From Phycisphaerae bacterium (lineage in GTDB: Bacteria; Planctomycetota; Phycisphaerae; Tepidisphaerales; Tepidisphaeraceae): a stretch of DNA of 6,046 nucleotides. A program made the translations under genes and the position numbers. Positions 1 to 6,046 of the stretch are shown one piece after another. Within the stretch, counting starts at the first letter, position 1. Every line of letters begins with the position of its first letter. Under the pieces are notes generated by a model, which did no database searches, was not told the DNA's origin, and saw only the letters and a list, made by a program, of their open reading frames with translations. The stretch spans positions 1 to 6,046 of the forward strand of contig JACMJD010000258.1 in assembly GCA_014380825.1 (NCBI GenBank), read 5' to 3'.

Positions 1-34
1 GAGTATCGCGTCAGGTCGGTATTCTCGATATTCG

Positions 35-41
35 AAGGAGG
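35..41 (+). promoter_or_regulatory. Ribosome binding site of the first small gene
   Basis: AAGGAGG lies six bases before the GTG at 48. It is the strongest Shine-Dalgarno sequence in the window. It sets the start of the small gene at 48 even though the same frame stays open to the left window edge. Confidence 0.6.
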
Positions 42-47
42 CTGCCG

Positions 48-263
48 GTGCGCCGCCGAGTGATACTTGCGTGCATTCTGATGGGCCTGCCGGGCGTGGT
101 TGCATTGACGGAAGCGTCGTACCCGATCCCGCGCGACGGCCGTGCGGTTCGGGCGCATGTCGAATTTTGGAATCAAGCCAACTCAGCACCTTCCGACCCA
201 ATGCCCGCGAGCGTGCGGAACGTGACCTATCCGCTCGTGATGGCACCGTCCGGTTTCTTCTAA
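48..263 (+). CDS. Small putative exported protein, function unknown
   Basis: I do not recognise this 71-residue protein. It starts with GTG six bases after a full AAGGAGG site. The N-terminus looks like a secretion signal: arginines at positions 2-4, then a hydrophobic stretch at about residues 5-20 (VILACILMGLPGVVAL), with possible cleavage near residues 20-24. The remaining 50 or so residues are polar with no clear domain or cysteine motif. Third positions are GC-rich along the whole frame, which supports an intact gene. The frame is open to the left edge, so a longer protein starting outside the window is possible. A second open frame (to 295) also looks coding-like after about 165, where a one-base indel in the TTTT run at 165-168 would join the two; I prefer the uninterrupted reading. 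It ends just before an AT-rich hairpin region. Gene call moderate, function unknown. Confidence 0.5.
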   Translation: MRRRVILACILMGLPGVVALTEASYPIPRDGRAVRAHVEFWNQANSAPSDPMPASVRNVTYPLVMAPSGFF

Positions 264-267
264 ACGA

Positions 268-350
268 CGCGCAGCGCGCCGCGATCGTAAAATAAAATTT
301 TTACATTTGATTCTGAATTGAAATCGACGATTTTGAAATTGCGCTGCGCG
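268..350. terminator. AT-rich dyad region between converging genes, possible bidirectional terminator
   Basis: Bases 287-340 are strikingly AT-rich against the GC-rich surroundings. They contain a six-base stem GTAAAA/TTTTAC (287-304) and a compact dyad AAATCG-A-CGATTT (321-333). The island is bracketed by GCGCAGCGC (269-277) and its exact complement GCGCTGCGC (341-349), extendable by the C268-G350 pair. It lies between the end of the small + gene and the end of the HDOD gene, where a terminator is expected. It is not a classic GC stem followed by a T tract, so the terminator reading is inference. The rest of 264-461 shows no gene I can support. Confidence 0.3.
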
Positions 351-461
351 CCGCGCGGGATTTGGGTTTGTGATCAGCAGGAATTCGATCATCGTGACCG
401 CGCCCGCCAGCGACAACATCACATGACCCGGGGGATCACAGAGTTAACGAGCGGGCCGGCA

Positions 462-1724
462 TCAAGCTGCCTGGGCGGCGGAAGTTTTGGGCACGCTCTC
501 CGGTCGAAGCACAGACGTCAGCTCCGCGCCGATGCTGCTCAGTCCACCAAACGTGTCGCAACGCTTGACCGTGTACAGGAGCGATTTCACCGACTTGTCC
601 GGCTGCGGAAGCTGAATGATGAATTGGGTTTCGAGCTCCATCCGATCGGTATGGGTCACGCCGATGCCCGTCGCCGAAAGGTCGCGCAGTTTGACCTGCA
701 CGGGCTTGTCGAGGATGCCCCGCGAGCACGGCGTGATCGTGACTTTGCCGTCGCGACGCAGCCGCTTGTTCCTTCGGTTGTCCGCGTTTGCTTTGCCGTT
801 CTCGTCCGCGATCGACATTTCCAGCAGGCGTTCGGATGCGCCCGCGAGAATCTGGTCGTATGTAACCGACGTGTTCACGCGGACGTCGAACAGCCCGGCG
901 AGCTCCGACGTCTTCATGCTGACCTGGCACAGCAACGCATCGGACCGGATCTCATCAAGCTGGAAGAGCTCGCGCAAACTGCGCCGCACTGCACTGATCG
1001 AGTCGCTGGCCTCTTTCGGGTTGACGAAGATTTCCGCACAGCGTCCGGCGAGCCAGATCACCTGGGTGATCTTCTTCAGCTCGTTATCTTCCACGTCGTG
1101 CGGGTTATGGTGTGCAGCGATCGGCGTGCTGAGCCGCGGCGGAAGCTTCCAGTGTTCGGCCAGCAACGCGCCAGCCTCAGCGTGCGTGAGCCCAAGCTCG
1201 TGCGATTCGATGACGATCAGTTCCTGATGAGTCTTTGCGCGGTCGTAGATGAAACCGTAGCGCTCTTCCATAAGCTGGTTCAAGAGCAGCGCGCCGATGT
1301 CCATCAGCAGCGCGGAAATGAAGCAGTCTTCCTGAAGATAGTGGGTAACCTGTGCAGCGATCACGCGTGCGGCGGTGGCGGCGTACATGCTGCGACGCCA
1401 GTATGCGAAGTAGTCGAAACTGCCCGCGCGCTGGTTCTGAAGCGTGCTGACCAACGTGAAGCCCAGCACCAGCGTCTTGACCGAATGCACGCCCAGCAGC
1501 GCGACCGCCTGCTGCACGCTGCTGACCTTGTTGCTCATCCCGTAGAACGGGGAGTTCACGGCGCGAAGCACGCGTCCCGACAGGCCCGGATCCTGCACGA
1601 TCAACTGCGCCAGTTCTTGCGGTTCGCCCTTATCGCCGACGGTCAACTGAAGCACGCGAAGTGCCGCCGCCGGGAGCGTCGGAAGACTGTCGCAGGTCCG
1701 GATTCTTTCTCGCAGATTGTCCAT
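462..1724 (-). CDS. HDOD domain - PilZ domain signalling protein
   Basis: This 420-residue cytoplasmic protein joins two signalling domains. An HDOD domain spans about residues 8-210, with typical segments: LPTLPAAALRVLQL, a QDPGLSGRVLRAVNSPFYG block (about 45-62), the AVALLGVHSVKTLVL helix (73-87), HAEAGALLAEHWKLP (181-195) and HH at 205-206. The usual HD-domain HDIG is MDIG here (141-144), consistent with a non-enzymatic scaffold, as is usual for HDOD. A PilZ domain spans about 316-410 and keeps both cyclic-di-GMP motifs: RxxxR (R317-R321) and DxSxxG (D348-L-S-A-T-G353). The likely role is as a c-di-GMP-responsive regulator or adaptor; its partners cannot be told from the sequence. I chose ATG 1724 because AGGGG lies ten bases upstream and the HDOD domain starts at once. 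The frame extends to a TTG at 1796 (444 residues), preceded by AAGG. It is divergent from the lipoprotein gene. No membrane segment is visible. Confidence 0.9.
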   Translation of the reverse strand: MDNLRERIRTCDSLPTLPAAALRVLQLTVGDKGEPQELAQLIVQDPGLSGRVLRAVNSPFYGMSNKVSSVQQAVALLGVHSVKTLVLGFTLVSTLQNQRAGSFDYFAYWRRSMYAATAARVIAAQVTHYLQEDCFISALLMDIGALLLNQLMEERYGFIYDRAKTHQELIVIESHELGLTHAEAGALLAEHWKLPPRLSTPIAAHHNPHDVEDNELKKITQVIWLAGRCAEIFVNPKEASDSISAVRRSLRELFQLDEIRSDALLCQVSMKTSELAGLFDVRVNTSVTYDQILAGASERLLEMSIADENGKANADNRRNKRLRRDGKVTITPCSRGILDKPVQVKLRDLSATGIGVTHTDRMELETQFIIQLPQPDKSVKSLLYTVKRCDTFGGLSSIGAELTSVLRPESVPKTSAAQAA

Positions 1725-1734
1725 GTGTCGGTTG

Positions 1735-1739
1735 CCCCT
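1735..1739 (-). promoter_or_regulatory. Ribosome binding site of the HDOD-PilZ gene
   Basis: AGGGG on the minus strand sits ten bases before the ATG at 1724. It favours that start over the in-frame TTG at 1796. Confidence 0.4.
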
Positions 1740-1848
1740 ATAACTGGCATCGGCCACAGATGCGGTAGACTTGATGTTTGGTTCGACCGCCGCCAAAAAG
1801 CCTTAGGTTGATAACGTACATCGACTGCGACTCTGCAACAGGAGACAC

Positions 1849-2172
1849 ATGAGAAGTCATCTGACAACGTTGGTAATGCTCCTTGCCGTTCTTGCTGGGG
1901 TCGGTTGCAAGATCGTGGGCGATGAGTCTTCGGTGGAGAGCACGAAAGGCGAGACACGCGTCGACGTCAACGCCCTGCCGCTAAACGTGACGGCCGCCGT
2001 TAAGGGCGTGATGCCAACCGGGACGATCACCGCGGCCGAAAAGACAATGTACAAGAACAAGCTCGTGTACAGCGTGGACGTGCGGGACGGCGAGAAGGAA
2101 TACGATATCGTCGTCACGCCGGACGGGCAGATCCTCAGCAACAAGTTGGATGCCAGCGCGAAGAATCCATAG
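1849..2172 (+). CDS. Small putative lipoprotein with a PepSY-like domain
   Basis: This 107-residue protein is predicted to be exported and lipid-anchored. Residues 1-20 form a signal peptide with a hydrophobic core (LVMLLAVLAGVG) ending at Cys20. The residues before the cysteine (LAGVGC) are a loose lipobox rather than a perfect L-A-G-C. After a short polar linker, residues 41-100 resemble the PepSY-like fold: LPLNVTAAVKGVMPTGTI, then an ae+ segment, then YSVDVRDGEKEYDIVVTPDGQIL. Such domains occur in periplasmic or surface proteins and are thought to bind peptide or inhibit proteases, but no specific partner can be named. The start ATG follows AGGAG at 1840-1844 with a short four-base spacer. 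The gene is divergent from HDOD-PilZ across 124 bases and converges on the cyclotransferase-like gene with only 21 bases between stops. Lipoprotein call good; domain call from pattern recognition. Confidence 0.8.
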   Translation: MRSHLTTLVMLLAVLAGVGCKIVGDESSVESTKGETRVDVNALPLNVTAAVKGVMPTGTITAAEKTMYKNKLVYSVDVRDGEKEYDIVVTPDGQILSNKLDASAKNP

Positions 2173-2193
2173 TGACCCGTAGCTCCTGATCGC

Positions 2194-2814
2194 TCATACC
2201 GCGACGCGCGAAGTCGTCCGCAACGCGATCGGCGGCACCCGCGCTGGCTCATGGCGAGCCTGCTTCAGCAGGCGTGTAGCGGGTTCCAGCGTCGAGGCGA
2301 TCTCTTCGATCTGCGACTCGTTCCACGACACAAAGCTCCGCAACTGCATCACCCATAGCGCCGACAGATCCAGTTCCAGCGCCGTTTCGACCATCCGAGA
2401 AATATACTGTCGCGTCGGCGGAACGGTGCCGCGCTCGACGCCGGCGCTTTGCATCGTCACCGCGGCGATCGGATCGCCGCCCCGGTATGGTGCGACCGCG
2501 ACATCGATCAGTTGCGACGTGCCGATCTCCTTGCCGCGCTCGTTGGTGCGTCGATCGTGCATCTGTTCGAGCAATTTGAATGTCGGCACGGAAATGTGAA
2601 TGAGCGCGCCGAAGACCGATTTGCCCGGCTCTTCGATGATGTCCGCGACTCCGCCGCCCCAGTATTCGTCGTAGCGCGGGAACGCGAGTCGATAGTGCGG
2701 CAGCACGGCGGCGCGTCCCTGCGAGCGGAACAGGGGCGCGCGAAAACTGTACCGATCGGACCACTCGGCGATCGATCGCCAATTCATGTCGTGACCGTAT
2801 GCGAAATACCACAT
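2194..2814 (-). CDS. Gamma-glutamylcyclotransferase-like (AIG2/GGCT fold) protein
   Basis: This 206-residue cytoplasmic protein fits the gamma-glutamylcyclotransferase-like superfamily. It opens with WYFAYGHDMN (residues 2-11), the counterpart of the usual YFAYGSNM loop that binds the glutamyl group. YRLAFPRYDEYWGGGVADI (41-59) matches the Y-L-F...GG-A-I strand, VFGALIHI (68-74) matches the next strand, and PPTRQYISRMVETALELDL (132-150) matches the helical part. In active members a catalytic Glu follows an L-D-x-x-E pattern; here the matching stretch reads LLEQMHDRR (81-89), with His86 or Asp87 near the expected place. Activity is therefore uncertain. ATG 2814 is chosen because GGAAGAG lies six bases upstream and the fold begins at once; an in-frame TTG exists at 2835. 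The C-terminal 20 residues or so are arginine/proline-rich and look disordered. It may share a transcript with the micro-ORF upstream, and it converges with the lipoprotein gene. Confidence 0.8.
   Translation of the reverse strand: MWYFAYGHDMNWRSIAEWSDRYSFRAPLFRSQGRAAVLPHYRLAFPRYDEYWGGGVADIIEEPGKSVFGALIHISVPTFKLLEQMHDRRTNERGKEIGTSQLIDVAVAPYRGGDPIAAVTMQSAGVERGTVPPTRQYISRMVETALELDLSALWVMQLRSFVSWNESQIEEIASTLEPATRLLKQARHEPARVPPIALRTTSRVAV
2462..2480. repeat. 19-base palindrome inside the cyclotransferase-like gene
   Basis: GCGGCGATC-G-GATCGCCGC has two exact nine-base arms around a single base. It lies within coding sequence for the GGDPIAAV region. A related perfect palindrome, GGCGATCGATCGCC, lies at 2767-2780 in the same gene. 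Both share the GGCGATC/GATCGCC core. Confidence 0.5.
2767..2780. repeat. 14-base perfect palindrome GGCGATCGATCGCC
   Basis: This exact palindrome lies near the 5' end of the cyclotransferase-like gene. GATC-containing words are common across this window, so it may only reflect codon use. Confidence 0.5.
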
Positions 2815-2820
2815 GGCGTT

Positions 2821-2827
2821 CTCTTCC
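2821..2827 (-). promoter_or_regulatory. Ribosome binding site of the cyclotransferase-like gene
   Basis: GGAAGAG on the minus strand is spaced six bases from the ATG at 2814. It supports that start over the upstream TTG at 2835. Confidence 0.35.
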
Positions 2828-2904
2828 GCGCTCAAGCCGAACGATGATCGGCGAGAGCGGTTAAGCTTTGATGAAGATCAGGTTCTGCGAAGCGAGAAAG
2901 CGGA

Positions 2905-3036
2905 TCAGGCAGCGCGACAACGTTTATGGTGTTGGCGACGCTGCTGACAAAGGTGGCACTGACCTACGGCGATCTGCGCGGTGCTCGCAGAAATGAGGGC
3001 GGGAATCAAAATGGCCGAGGTCGTGATAAGGTTCAT
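2905..3036 (-). CDS. Possible small secreted peptide, perhaps frameshifted
   Basis: A 43-codon ORF starts at ATG 3036. Residues 1-20 (MNLITTSAILIPALISASTA) look like a signal peptide ending in an S-T-A type cleavage site. The rest is short, basic and histidine-rich with three cysteines (CHLC and a later C). AGG lies about nine bases before the ATG, a weak ribosome site, and a plausible promoter lies 41-68 bases upstream. From about 2960 another frame becomes coding-like and stays open to a TGA at 2832, only 17 bases before the cyclotransferase-like gene. One lost base would therefore give a single protein of about 67 residues. This may be a real micro-ORF, a broken small gene, or chance. I cannot name a function. 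Confidence 0.25.
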   Translation of the reverse strand: MNLITTSAILIPALISASTAQIAVGQCHLCQQRRQHHKRCRAA

Positions 3037-3076
3037 GCTCGTTACCTGCTCGCCGACCAATTGAGTCGGCTTTCGC

Positions 3077-3104
3077 AATCTACAGGTATGACGACGGACG
3101 TCAA
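3077..3104 (-). promoter_or_regulatory. Candidate sigma-70-type promoter on the minus strand
   Basis: On the minus strand TTGACG (3104-3099) and TAGATT (3082-3077) are separated by 16 bases. They match the -35 consensus at five of six positions and the -10 consensus at four of six. The site lies after yjbQ and points toward the micro-ORF and the cyclotransferase-like gene. Sigma preferences of this organism are unknown, so this is tentative. Confidence 0.3.
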
Positions 3105-3122
3105 GGGTTATTTCAATGACGT
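3098..3122. repeat. Inverted repeat ACGTCA-N13-TGACGT overlapping the candidate -35 box
   Basis: Two perfect six-base arms are spaced 13 bases apart. The left arm covers almost all of the predicted -35 hexamer, which is where an operator could act. The arms are short enough to arise by chance. Confidence 0.25.
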
Positions 3123-3143
3123 TGGTGTAAGCCGGTTATCCCG

Positions 3144-3557
3144 TCAGGTTTCAATGATCTTCACCAGCATTTGGCGCTCTCTCGGGCCGTCGAACTCACA
3201 AAAGTAGATGCCTTGCCATTGCCCCAGCACCAACTTGCCCTTCTCGATCAGGACAGTGGCGCTGTTGCCCAGCATCGCGGTCTTCAAGTGTGAATCGCTG
3301 TTGCCTTCGCCGTGCTGGTAGAACGCTTCTCTCTTCGGAACGAGCTCCTCGAGCTTGGTCAGCAGATCGTGCTGGACATCCGGATCAGCATTCTCGTTAA
3401 TCGTGATGGCGGCCGTCGTGTGGGGGCAGTAGACGATGACGACGCCGTCGAGCGCGTTGGATTTCTTCACGAGCGCTTGCACGCGAGACGTGACGTCGAT
3501 CATCTGGCTGCGATCGCGCGTCGAGATCGTTTCACGATGGATCGGATAGTTTTGCAT
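3144..3557 (-). CDS. yjbQ: YjbQ/UPF0047 family protein (secondary thiamine-phosphate synthase type)
   Basis: This 137-residue protein is a clear YjbQ (UPF0047) member of normal family length. Diagnostic blocks are YCPHTTAAITINENADPDV (43-61), HGEGNSDSH (82-90), LGNSATVLIEKGKLVLGQWQ (96-115) and FCEFDGPR (119-126). The conserved His46, Glu55, His82, His90 and Glu121 sit where the family's pocket residues fall. Family members are annotated as secondary thiamine-phosphate synthases because some show weak activity of that kind; the true cellular role is unsettled. I chose ATG 3557 from family length. The frame extends to ATG 3599, preceded by GGGA five bases away, and to TTG 3626, so the start is uncertain. 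With ATG 3557 the gene overlaps the upstream gene by 26 bases, which suggests one transcript and possibly coupled translation. No thiamine gene or riboswitch is visible nearby. Confidence 0.92.
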   Translation of the reverse strand: MQNYPIHRETISTRDRSQMIDVTSRVQALVKKSNALDGVVIVYCPHTTAAITINENADPDVQHDLLTKLEELVPKREAFYQHGEGNSDSHLKTAMLGNSATVLIEKGKLVLGQWQGIYFCEFDGPRERQMLVKIIET

Positions 3558-4071
3558 TTGGCCGATTTCCGATAATGCGGCGAAGGTCGTGTCGAACATG
3601 AACGTCCCGCGCGCTCTTGAGGACAAGGTTGAATCGCCCGCTGCGGCGATAAAATCGCTCGTCGCGCACCATCAATTTGCCGACGACGATCCATCGCCGC
3701 GGCAGGTGGCGCGAAAGCAGGATCGCGATCGTCTTGGCAAGTTCGTCCTGCTCGCGCATGCACGTCGCGATCATCCGATATTCGCCGGCGCCGGGGAAGT
3801 GGATTTGCGGGAAAGAATCGCCTGTCGATTCGAGACGATCGCGCAGAGCATTCAGTGCGTTGGAAATCGCATCGCGATCGGCGTGGGACCATCGCTGAGC
3901 GGTCGATCGACGGTGCTGGATCGCGTCTTTAAGCTGCGGCTTGAATAGCGCTCGCATGGCGAGGATTTTCCACATCGGGCAATCGCGCGGCACGCCGACG
4001 ATGATCTGCTCAGCCCGCGCTCGCCGCCGCCCCGCACCGCGCGGCCAGACTGGAAATGGCCTTCTGCTCAC
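3532..4071 (-). CDS. Hypothetical protein, unrecognised
   Basis: I do not recognise this protein of up to 179 residues. The frame has GC-rich third positions from about residue 20 to 153, and the protein looks soluble and basic. Visible stretches include a helix-like region (residues 43-81), IHFPGAGEYRMIATCMREQDELAKTIAILLSRHLP (90-124, hydrophobic helix at the end) and RWIVVGKLMVRDERFYRRSGRFNLVL (126-151). No signal peptide or membrane span is seen. The listed start is GTG 4071, just after an in-frame stop. It gives an arginine-rich N-terminus and has only a distant AGGG upstream. ATG 3975 or ATG 3957 are alternatives without good ribosome sites. The last 25 or so codons overlap the start region of yjbQ, where third-position GC drops, so the true end may have been altered. 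It lies upstream of yjbQ in a likely operon and is divergent from the kinase gene. Confidence 0.6.
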   Translation of the reverse strand: MSRRPFPVWPRGAGRRRARAEQIIVGVPRDCPMWKILAMRALFKPQLKDAIQHRRSTAQRWSHADRDAISNALNALRDRLESTGDSFPQIHFPGAGEYRMIATCMREQDELAKTIAILLSRHLPRRWIVVGKLMVRDERFYRRSGRFNLVLKSARDVHVRHDLRRIIGNRPNAKLSDPS

Positions 4072-4098
4072 GGCAGATCATAGCCCTGATCAAGTCCA

Positions 4099-4126
4099 TT
4101 GGAATTGGTTCCGATCAACCGATAAG
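4099..4126 (+). promoter_or_regulatory. Candidate promoter of the kinase gene
   Basis: TTGGAA (4099-4104) and GATAAG (4121-4126) are 16 bases apart, each matching sigma-70 consensus at four of six positions. They fall in the 101-base divergent gap, 47 bases before the GTG start of the kinase. The match is weak. Confidence 0.2.
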
Positions 4127-4160
4127 CTTGAAAATTGCGCCCTCGTCGATCGCGCAACGC

Positions 4161-4164
4161 GGAG
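4161..4164 (+). promoter_or_regulatory. Ribosome binding site that sets the kinase start
   Basis: GGAG lies eight bases before GTG 4173. Using it puts the zinc-ribbon cysteines at the very N-terminus, as is usual for such ribbons. It rejects the longer frame beginning at ATG 4056, whose extra 39 residues have no domain character. Confidence 0.6.
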
Positions 4165-4172
4165 TAATTCAC

Positions 4173-6044
<1,872 letters not shown>

Positions 6045-6046
6045 GC

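Larger units (their letters stand above)
2815..3143. other. Gap of about 330 bases without a confident gene
   Basis: This stretch separates the cyclotransferase-like gene from yjbQ, both on the minus strand. It holds a candidate minus-strand promoter (3077-3104), a TGACGT-type inverted repeat (3098-3122) and a 43-codon minus-strand ORF with a signal-peptide-like start (2905-3036). A plus-strand frame (2926-3207) runs through it into the 3' end of yjbQ, but its protein has no domain-like character and I do not count it. Confidence 0.5.

Noticed and set aside
183..422. A 79-codon minus-strand frame starting with a hydrophobic stretch (LAGAVTMIEFLLIT)
   Set aside because: The first 25 or so codons look coding-like, but there is no convincing ribosome site. 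The frame then runs through the AT-rich dyad region and into the antisense of the first small gene. It may be a remnant, but I cannot support it as a gene.
318..1811. A 497-codon open frame on the plus strand opposite the HDOD-PilZ gene
   Set aside because: It is antisense to a gene with clear HDOD and PilZ domains. Its protein is rich in Arg, His and Val without domain character, as expected for a mirror frame in GC-rich DNA.
1725..1848. Promoters in the divergent gap between HDOD-PilZ and the lipoprotein
   Set aside because: Several TTG and TATA-like words occur, but no pair has acceptable spacing and match on either strand, so none is reported.
2926..3207. A 93-codon plus-strand frame across the gap and into the end of yjbQ
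   Set aside because: It has no ribosome site, a composition without hydrophobic or domain pattern, and an end antisense to conserved yjbQ codons.
3505..3520. GCGATCGC octamer resembling the cyanobacterial HIP1 word
   Set aside because: I noticed only one clear copy and it lies inside yjbQ coding sequence. The gene content does not suggest a cyanobacterium.
3500..3892. A 130-codon minus-strand frame inside the unknown gene upstream of yjbQ
   Set aside because: It is extremely rich in Arg, Pro and Ala, typical of a shifted frame. The overlapping 179-codon frame has far better composition.
4056..4172. A longer N-terminus for the kinase from ATG 4056
   Set aside because: The extra 39 residues show no ribbon, signal or domain. 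GTG 4173 has GGAG at the right distance and puts the zinc ribbon at the N-terminus.

Overview
This 6,046-base window holds seven genes I can support to differing degrees, plus one doubtful micro-ORF. Base composition is moderately GC-rich and most coding frames favour G or C in third positions. A serine/threonine kinase with an N-terminal zinc ribbon and a C-terminal membrane block, next to an HDOD signalling protein, suggests an environmental planctomycete (Planctomycetota, possibly a Phycisphaerae-like lineage). That assignment is inference from gene types; there is no rRNA or other marker here.

Layout, left to right. (1) A small putative exported protein on + (48-263) with a strong Shine-Dalgarno site. 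(2) An AT-rich, dyad-bearing gap (264-461) between converging genes. (3) An HDOD-PilZ protein on - (462-1724), likely a cyclic-di-GMP-responsive scaffold. (4) Divergent from it, a small cell-envelope lipoprotein with a PepSY-like domain on + (1849-2172). (5) Converging on that with a 21-base gap, a gamma-glutamylcyclotransferase-like protein on - (2194-2814). (6) A gap of about 330 bases (2815-3143) with a candidate promoter on - and a possible, perhaps frameshifted, micro-ORF. (7) A YjbQ/UPF0047 protein on - (3144-3557) overlapping the end of an unrecognised gene on - (3532-4071); these two probably form an operon. (8) Divergent from that pair, a zinc-ribbon Ser/Thr protein kinase with four predicted membrane spans on + (4173-6044), which ends two bases before the window edge.

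Functionally the window is a mix of signalling proteins (HDOD-PilZ, membrane kinase) and small housekeeping or envelope proteins. The genes are mostly separate transcription units, and I see no multi-gene pathway tying them together. There is no transposase, integrase, tRNA, rRNA, CRISPR array or convincing defence or toxin-antitoxin system. I did not find a clear undescribed system. The most checkable oddities are the HDOD-PilZ fusion with a degenerate HD motif, the cyclotransferase-like protein with an altered active-site region, the possible frameshifted small secreted ORF, and the C-terminal end of the kinase.
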